Assembly (NCBI GenBank): GCA_954870475.1
Contig: OX940949.1
Coordinates: forward strand, 54,653,332 to 54,717,331
From: Euphrasia confusa
Taxonomy: Eukaryota; Streptophyta; Magnoliopsida; Lamiales; Orobanchaceae
Direction: 5' to 3'
DNA: 64,000 nt
The notes under the pieces were generated by a model. The model was not told the DNA's origin and did no database searches. It saw only the letters and a program-made list of their open reading frames with translations. Shown here one piece after another: positions 1 through 10,662 of the stretch. Position numbers and translations under genes: made by a program. Numbering within the stretch: position 1 is the first letter of the stretch; each line of letters opens with the position of its first letter.

Positions 1-2
1 TT

Positions 3-2041
3 GACCCCGCTGTTCCGTTGCGTTCTGTCGAAACCCAACCTATTTATGGTCAGATGGCAGTCGGAGCCACATTCCGAAAGAAACAGGATCTGAAGGTGAT
101 GGTGGGGATGTATCACATGGAGAACAACGTAGAGTGCAAAACTCGTCGCTCGTGCACTGATCGGGTGACGTACGTTTGCAAGCTTGGGAGTGAGAAATGC
201 CCGTTCAAATTGTGTTCCACGGGTTCCGATGACACCTTTTGGAGGATTACGAGGCTGAACTTGAATCACGAGTGCCGTAACAATTTGGGGCGGACTGCGG
301 ATCGACAGGTGTCGAGCAGGGTTGCGGCTACTTTCTTTGCACGCCAGTTAGTCGGCAATCGGGAACTGAAGCCGAAAGATATGGTTGATGATTTGAGGAG
401 ATTGTACGGAGTTCACATCAACTACAATTTCGCCCTGCGGACGAGGAATATGGCGCTTGAAATAGCGTACGGCGACTATCATGGATCGTATCAGAGGCTC
501 CCGTCATATTTGTACATGCTCAGAGAACTTAATCCCGGGACTATGTATGATATTCAGACGACAGACCAGGGCGTGTTTTGCTACATGTTTGTTGCGCTCG
601 GGCAGTGCATTCGTGCATTTCAGCACAATCTGCGTCCTGTGATAGTAGTCGACGCCACCCATTTGAAAGGGAGAAACACTGGTGTGTTGTTTGTCGCCTG
701 CACAAAAGACGGGAATGAGAATATTTTCCCGCTTGCGTTTGGTATCGGTCCGATAGAGAATGACGAGGAGTGGACGTGGTTTCTCCAGCACCTCAGAGAT
801 TGCTACGATACAGACGACGATGATCTGCTCATTGTGTCCGACCAGCATAAGAGCATCGCGAATGCTATTCGCAGTGTCTATCCCCACGCTACCCGAGCGT
901 TGTGCTATCACCACCTCTCGAAGAATCTAGCACGGTACGGCCATCAGCTGGTCGGAGCTGTATACAGTGCTGCTTATTGTTATCGGGTGGATGAGTTTGA
1001 AAAACATCTAGCGGATGTGGAGAGACTCAGTGGCAGCGCTTATAGTCGCCTTATTGAAATCGGGGTTGAGACCTGGGCAAGGTCGAAGTGTGCTGCACGA
1101 CGATACGGTTTCATGACATCGAATGCGGCCGAAGTCTTCAACAATGCTATCAAATGGCCACGGAGATTACCAGTCTGTGCGATGCTCGAGGCGATTCGTG
1201 CGATGATTGAGAGATGGTTTGACGAGAAACGAAGGATAGCTAACGAGAGACAAAATGAGCAGCATGAGCTGACCGAGGAGGCATTGGCCAAGTTGTCTAA
1301 TCAGGATATGTTGAGCCGTTATTTCATTGTTCGGGAGGTCAGTGCGAATACCAAGTACAGAGTTCAGGAGGATGACAGGTCTTATCTTGTGGATCTCGCG
1401 AATCGCACGTGTGAATGTCGGGAGTTCGACTTAGACCTAATACCGTGTTGTCATGCTATTGCCGCTATTAGGTATGATATCATTTTACCTTTAAATTTAA
1501 TTTTAAACTGTTGATTTCACTAACTTGTTTGTTGTTTTTATGTAGACGAGCCGGATTTTCATCGTACGATTTCGTGAGCCCCTATTTCAAGATGAGCAGC
1601 CATGTCGAGATGTACGCGACGCCTATTGTGCCGTTGCCACATTATGATGATTGGGTGGTCCCACCGGATGTGGCATCGTACGTAGTTCTTCCTCCAGTAG
1701 TGGTTAGCCAGGCTGGACGTCCGAAGACGACTCGTGCCCGTTCCGCTGTTGAGAGCTCTGCACGACGTGTTCCGGTTTGTTCCCCAAAAGTAACATTGTA
1801 CCTATGTCGTGGCTTAGACCTAATATTGTGTCGTCGTGTGCAGGTGTGTTCGAGATGCAAGGGCGTAGGTCACAGCAGACGCGTGTGCACTGTTTTTATT
1901 CCACCTGAGAGTGTTGATTTGAATGGTCCTCCACAAGAAACGGGAACGGAAGAGTCGAGCCGAAGAAGACAAAAGAAGAAGTGCAGCATCTGCAAAAGCG
2001 AGGGTCACACGAGAAGAAAATGTCCAGTGAGTACGGAGTGA
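3..2041 (+). CDS. MULE (mudrA-type) transposase, 5' truncated by window
   Basis: DDE transposase expected to cut and paste the surrounding element. The frame is open from base 3, so the true start lies upstream of the window. Exon 1 runs to 1471 and exon 2 covers 1546-2041; removing a 74-bp GT-AG intron keeps the frame and the conserved text AAIRRAGFSSYDFVSPYF. Order of parts: MuDR N-terminal zinc-binding region (C..C near 160-200), catalytic core with DDE candidates Asp in VVDATHLKG (about 650), Asp in IVSDQHKSI (about 840) and Glu in SNAAEVFN (about 1130), then a SWIM finger (CEC...CCH, 1410-1456). The C-terminus has two CCHC knuckles, CSRCKGVGHSRRVC and CSICKSEGHTRRKC. The visible coding sequence is intact. 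A 54-bp in-frame stretch at 1790-1843 looks like a degenerate copy of part of the SWIM region. Confidence 0.88.
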
Positions 2042-2770
2042 GAGGTTGATGGTTTGAGTTTTTTATTGACTGATTTGCTTTTATTTGAGACTTTCATTGT
2101 TTTGAGGTTGATGGTGTTATTTGGATTGATTCGGTGTTATTTAGGTTGATTTGGGTTTATTTGGTGTTGTTTGAGATTGATTTGCAGGTTTAGCTTTGAT
2201 ATTAACTAAATAAATCCCGTCAAAATTTTTTAAAATTATTTATAATATATTAACTTATTTAATTTAATAAAATTTGTAAAAAAAAAAGATAAAAAAAATT
2301 AAATTAAGTATATAAAAAATTAAAACAAATTATAAAAAATATTTAAATTAAGTATATAAAAAAGATAAAAAAAATTAAATTAAGTATATAAAAAATTAAA
2401 ACAAATTCTAAAAAATATTTAAATTAAGTATATAAAAAAGATAAAAAAAATTATAAAAATTATTTAAATTAAGTATATAAAAAAGATAAAAATAAATAAA
2501 TTAAGTATATAAAAAATTAAAACAAATTATAAAAAATATTTAAATTAAGTATATAAAAAAGAAAAAAAAAATTAAATTAAGTATATAAAAAAGATAAAAA
2601 AAATTAAATTAAGTATATAAAAAAGATAAAAAAAATTATAAAAAATATTTAAATTAAGTATATAAAAAAAATAAAAAAAAATTAAATTAAGTATATAAAA
2701 AATTAAAACAAATTATAAAAAATATTTAAATTAAGTATATAAAAAATATAATTAAATTAAAAAAAAAAAT

Positions 2771-2950
2771 TTGCACTTGGTGGCTGCCCTTGGTGGCGCC
2801 ACCAAGTGCACTTGGTGGCTGGGAAAAATAAAAATATTTTTAAATTTGGCACTTGGTCGAGGCACTTGGTCACTTTGACCAAGTGCACTTGGTGGTGACT
2901 GAGGGCAGAGGCCACCAAGTGCACCACCAAGTGCCCCACCAAGTGCACTA
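2771..2950. repeat. GC-rich word array, left copy (CACTTGGT/ACCAAGTG)
   Basis: In an otherwise AT-rich region, about 180 bp consist mainly of the words GCACTTGGTGGC and CACTTGGTC and their reverse complements. They form nested short hairpins, such as the perfect 18-bp palindrome at 2789-2806. This whole block is mirrored at 3318-3493. Confidence 0.88.
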
Positions 2951-3317
2951 GAATAATTTTTTTTTTAATTAATTTTAGGCCAATAAAGTGTTGTTATGTT
3001 GTTATGTTGACATTAAAGATCATTTTGGAGCCTATAAACATCAAATAAAAATGAAAACGAAGCCGAATTAGTAGTATTAAGATGAAACGTAGAAGTTTGA
3101 CTATTTTTTGAACTAACTAGTAATATTGTTACAAAGTTATCTACATACTTACCAAATTGTTCATGATCCGCATGCGTAATCACTTAATTCACCAATTTCA
3201 AAGGTTAATCATGTTTTTTGAATTATTTTGACTATGAAATTGATGTTTCATGTAACATAACAACTTTACAATTGAAAAAAATGCATTAAAATCAATTAAA
3301 ATGTAATTATGTTCTAA

Positions 3318-3493
3318 GGCACTTGGTGGGGCACTTGGTGGGGTACTTGGTGGCCTGTGCACTTGGTCACCACCAAGTGCATTTGGTCACAGTGACCAAG
3401 TGCACCGACCAAGTGCCGAATTAAAAAATATTTTTATTTTTTCCAGCCACCAAGTGCACTTGGTGGCGCCACCAAGTGCAGCCACCAAGTGCA
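3318..3493. repeat. GC-rich word array, right copy (mirror of 2771-2950)
   Basis: Reverse complement of the array at 2771-2950 with scattered substitutions, including the same internal AT-rich break ('AAAAATATTTTT'). It uses the same words, CACTTGGTGG and ACCAAGTGC. It is the inner stem of the element A core. Confidence 0.88.
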
Positions 3494-4054
3494 AAATTAA
3501 ATTAATTTAATTATATACTTAATTTAATTATAAAAATTAATTTAATTATATACTTTATTTTTTATAATTAAATTAAGCATAGAATTAAATTAAGTATATA
3601 ATTAATTTAATTTTATACTTAATTTAATTATATACTTAATAAAATATTTTTTTAATAAAGTTATATATAAAATATTTTGTTTTATAAAATATTTTTTTTA
3701 TAAATACTCTCATTTATTTAGACTTAATTTAAAAAATAATATTTATTTTTGTTTTAAAAATAATTTTAAAAAATAGGGTAATATATTACTTAATTTTTAT
3801 AAAGTTATATATAAAATATTTTGTTTTATAAAACATTTTTTATAAATACTCTCATTTTTTTTTTATAAATACTCTCATTTTGTTTTAAAAATATTTATTT
3901 TTGTTTTAAAAATAATTTTAAAAAATTTTGACAGGATTTATTTAGTTGATATCAAACCAAACTTGCAAATCAATCTCAATACCAAACACATAAGACCAAA
4001 CCAAACAAACACACCTACAAATCAATCCAGATACACACATACAAATCAACACAC

Positions 4055-7000
4055 CTACGACTCCAATGTACGACTCAAACCAAAGATCTTCCGAGCAACA
4101 TATCTACGATACTGGATCAAGTACTGGTCGTCGACCGGTACTTTCAGGTGAGTGAACGACTTGTTGATGAGCCGATCGAGATACATGCACACGTACGGGC
4201 CACAGTTGGAGCTGTCGATCTGGGTAAATTGGGCATCTGGCACGACGATCCTAAGAGCAGATCTCTTGCGGGCTTTTCTGAAAAAGTTCGCGTCTGCATC
4301 CCAATATCCTGCACAAACCAATAGCCGAGGCAACAAGTGGTGCAACGGTCGCAGCATCGGTTCCCGAATATCGAGGGGCACACGGAAAGAGAAAGAGTCG
4401 TACAAAGCTACACTCCAGTTGGCCAGATCAATACGCACTGTGACCCAATGAGCTCCAGTATTGACTACCGTTATTACCTAAAAATACAAAAAACAAAACA
4501 AAACGTTATTGAAAAATAAAGGAACGTTATTAAATCGAACTATGAAATAATATTAACCCGATAAATAATATTACCTCAGTAGCATTAATCCAACTCTTGT
4601 GTTCCTCGTCTCCCTTGACCATCTTCAACAAATGATCCGGCGGGTTCCAGTTCTTATATCTCTCTTCGAAGTTTGTTTTCTCCGAAAATGGCTTGTTCGA
4701 TTTCACCGTCCGCCACTCATAGGACAATTTATTCTGTTAAAAATATTAAATGTTAGAAAAATGAGAAAAGTGAGATAAATAGTGCATTTGATATGATAAA
4801 TGAAACTTACGAAGAACTCGGTATTCAAGAGTATAGTCCTTTTTGGAGATACTCCATCTCGTACACCCTTCATCAGTTTCACCTTCTCCTGCAAGTAAAA
4901 AATGTAGAGATCGATCTCCTGAAAAATAAACAAATCACAGCTGAGCACCAATAAATAAACAATATGAATTTGAAAGTCTAATTAAAAATTAACTTACCAC
5001 GTCTGTGTACCAATAATGGTAATCCTCAATCAAGTCGAAATACTCCTGCGTATAATCTCGACCATTGAATGGCATGCGGACGCTCTTATTCTTCCCTCCT
5101 TGTCGGAATATCGAATACAACCCTCTAATCTTCCGGTCACCGACCGGGGTGAAATGCGTGACGTACGGGCTCCGAAGAGCTGCCGAGGGCCTTCTCTGAC
5201 GGGGTCCGAGGCTACTCTCGCCGACAGCTGCTTCGGGCTCTGTTGCGGGCTCTGCATCATCGTTTCCCAGTTCTTTTTCTTCATCGCTGAACGCCCCCTC
5301 ATAACAGTGTACATCTGGCCCTGGAGATGTCTGCGAGAACAAATCTGGTTCCTGCACGAAATAATTCTCTGCATCGAAGATAACTCGCGATGTATCACGG
5401 GCAGGAACATCCGGGGGGATATAAGGCTGTGTATCACGGGCAGGAGCCTCCGTCGGTGTGAAGAGACTCCCGAACTCTAGCAAGCCCATCTTCGGAGGAG
5501 AACCATAAGTCGGGTCAACTAAGGGCTGCATCGGAGTGCGGTAACTGTCGAAATCTCCACACGATGCTCTAGCAGGAAATGTCGCCTCCTCCTCCCAGTG
5601 CGACGCAGAAGGCTCTGCATGCGAATGACGGCCCGGTACAGACCCGGAGCGATGAGACGGAACACGTCCTGAACCCGAATGGTGAGACGCATCACGTCCG
5701 GATCCAGAGTGATGAGATGCAGAAGGCTCCACGGGATCAGAAGGACAAGGGCGCATCTTCGAGAATCGTCTGCGACCGAAAAACCCCCGAATATGCTCCA
5801 TCAGACTGTCGTGGCCCTCTTTCTGTGCCTTCCTGACACTCTCCAGGAGTCTATCGTTGCTCTCCTGATGTGTCCTCGTGATCCGGGCAGTCAGTCGAGC
5901 CATAAATCCCGTGTCGGACTCGTCGTTCAGGATTTTCTTGAACAGTCGATCAATCCGTCGATCGGTACTGTCATCAGACCCCTCAGGAGCAGGAGAGCCC
6001 TCTCGTCGGGCTCGCTGAGAGGGACGACGCTCTGCCGATGAATTGGGCGTGATGGCATCACGACCCCGTCTACTAGGCCCAGAGTCGCCGGTCATCTTGT
6101 CGACCGCCTTGGACACGCGTCCGACCATGCGTTCCATCAAGTTCTTCTTCTTCTTCTGTGCCGGTGCATGTGCCTCGTCTGCAGGCAATCCAAGTCTAGG
6201 AGGAGGATGGTACGTGACCTCTTCTGCTCTGTCACGCACGAAAATAAAATGCGGAGCAACCGCCTCCTCCTCCGTCGGCTCTAGATACCGATGAACCTCG
6301 AGCTGAAAAGAAATCAAAATTATATAGAGTTAATTAATTTAATTATTTGATATAACCATTAATTGGACATTAAAACAAGTTTACCTCTGGGTCCTCGTAG
6401 AAATGAGAAAAATCGACGTGAGTAGTAATCGAGTTCCACCCCAGTAGCCGAGGAATCGTCGGACGGTCGGCTCTATGCGCGCACACTCTCCCGAGACTAG
6501 GTATAGCCTCGTACGACCATAGCTGATAGACCCAAATGGGACCGTAGAGGTGGTAGGCCGGCTTCAGTACTTGACCGGGATGCATCGCAGCTATGGAGAG
6601 GTAGTAGGACATGATCTGAAATGTGTGGGAGCCCCAGGGAAACGTCTCCCATCCCTCCTCCTCCTCTACCAAAGTCCAAACCCAATCCTCGATAACGATA
6701 TCGCCTCGGCATAGGAGCATCAAGTAATACATCAGCACCTTCGCAGCCTTCAGGTAGTCGGCCGGGTCTGAACCCAAGTCCATAGCATTGAATCTCTTGT
6801 TAAGGTCGTTCACTTTTACTTTTTGACCAAATCCGAAGTGCCTATGATAGAAAGAGCCGGGAGAAATAATGTGCTGGGCCGAAGTATCAAAGCCGTGATT
6901 CCCAAAACGAAGCCCGGTCACCAAAGCATACTCCTGTGCTCTAAAGCAAATGATCTTGCCCCCGAGCGAAAACCAATGCTCGAACGGAGGTATCGTCGGA

Positions 7001-7566
7001 CCCACGATCTCCCGAGCTAACAAGTGGTGCATGGCCGCGTTCGATCGACCTTCTCTTTGAAGGTGCACCAACCTTCCAAAACACGAACGACGTAATCTCC
7101 GGTGAGCCTCGTGCGTATCGTCAACGGATCTTAACACCTTCTTTATGTGCTTCAACACGGGGAACCGGTCGTACAAATTCAATTCTTTACTCGTGTAAAT
7201 GAATTGTGGCCTTCTCCATTGGAACTCATCCTGCAAAAACACAATTAAATTAATAAATATTATACTGTAAATACAAAAAAAAAAAAAAAACAATTAAGTT
7301 AAATAAATAAATACTAACATGTTATAGAATAATTAAACAATTATCTACACACTCTAGAATAAATTGTCAAACAATATAAATAATATATTTTTTAATTTAC
7401 ACATCAAACAAAGTACTACTAATATCCTTTTTAATTTACTTGTCAAAGTACTAATTTTGTTTAAATTTATTTGTCAAAAAATGTACTAATATCTTAAGTA
7501 AGAGCATATATATTAGTATATAGAAATTGCAAGCTTTGTAAATAATGTAAATATAATAAAGAAAAA

Positions 7567-7612
<46 letters not shown>

Positions 7613-8024
7613 CTGCCCTCGGTCGAGCACTCAGTCGATCGACTGAGTGCCCTCGGTGACCGAGGGCCAGAATGACCGGATAGCGGCCCTCGCTCGGTCA
7701 CTTGCTCGGTGACCAAGGGCCCTCGGCCGATATCTTCTTCCCCACGGCCGAGGGGTCGACCGAGGGGGTCGACCGAGGGCAGTAGATCCGGAAATTTTTC
7801 CGGCGATTTCGGGCACATTCAACAACGAATTTCTACTCTAAACACATCAAAGAACTCATATACACTCAAAAGGAAACCAATTCATGCATTAAATCGAACA
7901 CATTATTGAAACAAAAAAAAAAATTAAAATCGAAAACCTAACTTACCGGAGGTTGGAGCGGCCATTGTTGGTCTTCTTCGTGCTCGTCGGCTTCGTGCTC
8001 GTCTTGTTGCTCGTTTTCCGACAT
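4055..8024 (-). CDS. DUF1985 / Ulp1 (C48) cysteine protease gene of element A
   Basis: Six exons join in frame to 972 aa: 8024-7947, 7230-6385, 6302-4998, 4918-4811, 4733-4575 and 4477-4055, all GT-AG. ATG at 8024 starts MSENEQQDEHEADEHEEDQ. Exon 2 holds a DUF1985 domain (residues about 60-300; NAAMHHLL, EYALVTGLRFG). Exon 3 is a low-complexity linker with basic stretches and repeated ASHHSGSGR. Exons 5-6 form a Ulp1/C48 domain with a complete triad: His842 (GAHWVTVRID), Asp859 (ALYDSF), helper Gln915 and Cys924 (SSNCGPYVC). The family removes SUMO or related modifiers; the substrate of transposon copies is unknown. It faces the transposase tail to tail, the place mudrB holds in maize MuDR. 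Intron 1 carries a 42-A run and a GC-rich palindrome array. No break was seen, so it may be functional. Confidence 0.86.
7569..7784. repeat. A42 tract plus GC-rich palindrome array in intron 1 of the Ulp1 gene
   Basis: A run of 42 A (7569-7610) is followed by about 170 bp of GC-rich short inverted repeats: a perfect 24-bp palindrome at 7627-7650, the 19-bp GCCCTCGGTGACCGAGGGC at 7649-7667, and repeated GGTCGACCGAGG near 7755-7780. Words such as GCCCTCGGT and CACTCAGTC resemble the core words GCCCTTGGT and CACTTGGTC of the same element. Confidence 0.82.
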
Positions 8025-8637
8025 CGGGGCGGCCGGAATTCACGAAATTGGGCGGCGGTGGCTTGGTGTTGGTGGGGACCGACGGGGAGATGATATTGGG
8101 GGGGACCAATTTTTAATTTTGTCTTTTTCTCTTTTTTTAATTAGTTTTGTTGTGTTTTGAAAAATGGGAGGGTAAATAGGTATTTTCCAATACAAAATGT
8201 ATAGTTTGGGTGTATTTTTATTTGAGGGTTTAAAATGAGTATATGTTTTATATTTGTTACCTTTTAAAATTTTCTCTCTATTATTATTGGACCAAAAGTA
8301 GAAGAATAAAAATGGTGGGTAGTGGGAAAAATGGTTGGCAACTAGTACAGACAACTAATAACAATGTGGTATGGTCACTGTAATGGTCCGCATGCAAATT
8401 ATTTCAATGTAAAATATCAAAACAAGGAGAGAAAATATAGTGATTTAAAAAAAAAATGCATATGTATTGTTTTGTTGCTTTTGTCGTTTTCATTGGTCCC
8501 TCTACTTTTAATTCCATTATTGACCCGATACTTTAGACAAATTCAAAACCTACTTAATTCTTTTTAAGAAAATACATCCTAGTAAAAAAACCAAAAAGCT
8601 ATATACATTTTGGAAAAACATCCAAATTATAATTATG
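8025..8637. other. Upstream of the Ulp1 gene and flank of element A
   Basis: The stretch 8025-8188 is the presumed promoter and terminal region of element A. From 8189 to 8637 the DNA is AT-rich with no supported gene; short open frames here have no recognisable similarity. Confidence 0.5.
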
Positions 8638-8639
8638 TA

Positions 8640-8875
8640 CTCATCTGTCCCGGACTAATGGGCATTGCTGGTCAACATTGATTTTTTTTGTCCGTCCAAT
8701 ACATATGATAAATATTATACAAAAATTATGAAAAAATTACTAAAATAAAATTTAACTATTAAATTTTATTTTAGTAATTTTTTCATAATTTTTGTATAAT
8801 ATTTATCATATGTATTGGACGGACAAAAAAAGTCAATGTTGACCAGCAATGCCCATTAATCCGGGACAGAGGGAG
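8640..8875. mobile_element. Stowaway-type MITE (near-perfect hairpin)
   Basis: A 236-bp element is almost entirely one hairpin with arms of about 118 bp and practically no loop. Ends are CTCATCTGTCCCGG and CCGGGACAGAGGGAG, flanked by TA on both sides (8638-8639 and 8876-8877). Ends of the CTCCCTCTGTCCC type plus a TA target duplication are typical of Stowaway (Tc1/mariner) MITEs. The very low divergence between arms suggests a recent insertion. It has no coding capacity. Confidence 0.9.
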
Positions 8876-9128
8876 TACTTTCCAGCAGAAATAAAAAGAT
8901 TGATCTAGACTGTTTTTATTTATTTTTTAAATAATTGAGATCATACATATTAAAAATATGGATTATTTATTTATTTTATTAAAAAATAAGTAAAGAAAAA
9001 AGTAAGTCAAAAAAATTCGTTGTGTGTTGCCTTCTACACAGAGCGAAAGAGACGCACGTATTCCTTCTAAGCCATCCAAAGCAGTGAACCACCTTCACAA
9101 TTACGCAGTGAAAAATACGTTTGGGGAG

Positions 9129-10460
9129 ATGGTGGAAATGGAAGACGGCGCGTCGTCAAAACCGCCGCCGCCAGCGCCTCAAATCTCCGATATGTTCCAG
9201 AAATTTGCCTTCGCTTTCAAGACCAAGACCTACGAGCTCTTCGCCGAGGACTACTCCGCCCCCGACGATAACCTCCTCCTCGACTCCGACGAGGAATTCA
9301 TCCCCGACCAGAAAGTCGTCGTCATCAAACCGGACTCGTGCTCGCCGATTTCGAACGATTCGGGTACCGAGTTGACCCGAGCTCTGATCCCTTCCCTCTT
9401 CGCCACTCTCTCCTCCTTCGAAGCTTCGTATTTACATTTCCAGGCGGCGCACGTGCCGGAAATCGACCCCGACGCCCTCGAAATTGCCGACAAGTCGATA
9501 GTCTCGATTCTCCAGAAATTGACCGAGATGAGGAGTTGGTACAGCGATTCGAAGAAGAGGGGAATAGGTTCGAGCTCTAATTTTGACTTCCCGGCGGGGT
9601 CGTTTCTGGAATTTCAGGTTCAGGAGAACCAGAGCAAACTTAGGGTTTTGGAGACGATGGTGAATTCACTCCAATCCCAAATGGACGTCAAGGACGACGA
9701 AGCGAGGGATCTGAAGATCAGATTGAATCAAATTAGGGTTTCAAACGGCGATTTATCACGGAAGTTGGCCGTGAAAAAGGGGAACACCGGGTTCCAGGTT
9801 CTGCTCACGGCCCGAGTTTTCGAATCGATTCTGAACGACACGGTCAAATCAGTTCGCCGGTTCGTGAAGATACTAATCGAATTGATGCAGAAGGCCGGCT
9901 GGGATTTGGAGGAAGCCGCCAATTCGATTCACCCCGGCGTGGAATATTCCAGCAAGGCCAGTTTCCGCTACTCGTTTCTATCCTACGTTTGCTTGGGAAT
10001 GTTGAACGATTTCGATAAGCATGATTTTTTCGGTGAAATTGGAGATGGCAGTAGCTATCTGAGGCAATTGATCGAACAACACGTGGCAGTCAACCCTATG
10101 GAGATCCTGGCCAAGAACCCAAAATGCGATTTCTCTCGTTTCTGCGAGAGGAAGTACGAGGAACTCATTCACCCGACAATGGTGTTTAGTCGTTTGGACG
10201 GGAATGTGGACCTGCAGGTGTTGGATTCCTGGAAATCAATGGCTGTTTTTTACGAGTCTTTTGTTCGGATGGCGAGCTGTGTGTGGCTGCTCCACAAGCT
10301 CGCATACTCGTTCGAGCCTGCGGTTGAGATATTTCAGGTGGAGAAGGGAGCAGAGTTCTCGATGGTGTACATGGAGGGGGTCTCGTTAGAAAAGACTAGG
10401 AAGACGAGGGTTGGGTTTACGGTTGTGCCGGGGTTCAAAGTCGGTACGATGGTTATTTAG
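9129..10460 (+). CDS. DUF641 / GIL1-like protein
   Basis: A single-exon gene of 443 codons from ATG 9129 (MVEMEDGASS). The frame is open upstream to 9024 but without an ATG, so 9129 is the best start. It shows the DUF641 layout of plant GIL1/IRKI-like proteins: an N-terminal FQKFAFAFKTKTYELF motif, the DUF641 core (ALIPSLFATLSSFEASYLHF, about residues 110-180), a predicted coiled coil around LRVLETMVNSLQSQMDVKDD, and a conserved C-terminal helical region ending in FTVVPGFKVG. Family members act in light-dependent gravitropism (GIL1) or bind the kinase IRK; the role of this copy is unknown. No signal peptide or membrane segment is evident. It converges on the carboxylesterase with about 200 bp between stops. 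Confidence 0.88.
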   Translation: MVEMEDGASSKPPPPAPQISDMFQKFAFAFKTKTYELFAEDYSAPDDNLLLDSDEEFIPDQKVVVIKPDSCSPISNDSGTELTRALIPSLFATLSSFEASYLHFQAAHVPEIDPDALEIADKSIVSILQKLTEMRSWYSDSKKRGIGSSSNFDFPAGSFLEFQVQENQSKLRVLETMVNSLQSQMDVKDDEARDLKIRLNQIRVSNGDLSRKLAVKKGNTGFQVLLTARVFESILNDTVKSVRRFVKILIELMQKAGWDLEEAANSIHPGVEYSSKASFRYSFLSYVCLGMLNDFDKHDFFGEIGDGSSYLRQLIEQHVAVNPMEILAKNPKCDFSRFCERKYEELIHPTMVFSRLDGNVDLQVLDSWKSMAVFYESFVRMASCVWLLHKLAYSFEPAVEIFQVEKGAEFSMVYMEGVSLEKTRKTRVGFTVVPGFKVGTMVI

Positions 10461-10662
10461 TCCAAGGTTTATCTCTCTGAGTCTGAGTTGAAAACATAAT
10501 GGTAAAAATATGAGTTGTTCTGTTGAGTGTGTATATTTGGGATTCCGGTGAAGAAGTTGTTTTATTTGGGATTCTGGAAACTCAAATCGAAAACCATTAT
10601 TTATAAATTTCAAAAACATATCCAAATTGATAACCAAATAACCAACCGAATGAATTAATTAA

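Larger units (their letters stand above)
2173..3977. repeat. 1.8-kb imperfect inverted-repeat core of element A
   Basis: A long palindrome between the converging stops of the transposase (2041) and the Ulp1 gene (4055). The left arm begins GAGATTGATTTGC at 2173; its reverse complement ends the right arm at 3977. The homology continues inwards through a matching 'ACTAAATAAATCC' stretch, AT-rich 'AAATTAAGTATATAAAAAA' repeats, and GC-rich word arrays at 2771-2950 and 3318-3493 that are reverse complements of each other. Arms are about 680-790 bp around a loop of about 340 bp (2965-3300). Similarity fades outside 2173 and 3977 but related 'GGTTGATTTG' words continue. RNA read across the core from either side could fold into a long hairpin. 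The loop shows no gene. Confidence 0.85.
1..8188. mobile_element. Mutator-like element A (partial; mudrA + DUF1985/Ulp1)
   Basis: A two-gene Mutator-like element whose left end lies outside the window. It holds a mudrA-type transposase (+), a palindromic core at 2173-3977 and a convergent DUF1985/Ulp1 protease gene (-). MULEs that carry Ulp1-like genes are known (Kaonashi group in Arabidopsis, also melon), and in maize MuDR the two genes also converge. The right end is inferred at about 8188: read from the - strand it begins GGAAAATACC and soon reaches a CCCTCCC stretch. That resembles the left end proposed for element B at 56642. The gene content is well supported. The exact end and any target-site duplication are inference, because the partner terminus is out of view. 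Confidence 0.7.

Noticed and set aside
9024..9128. Upstream extension of the DUF641 gene
   Set aside because: The frame is open but begins with TTG; the first ATG is at 9129 and matches the expected family start region.
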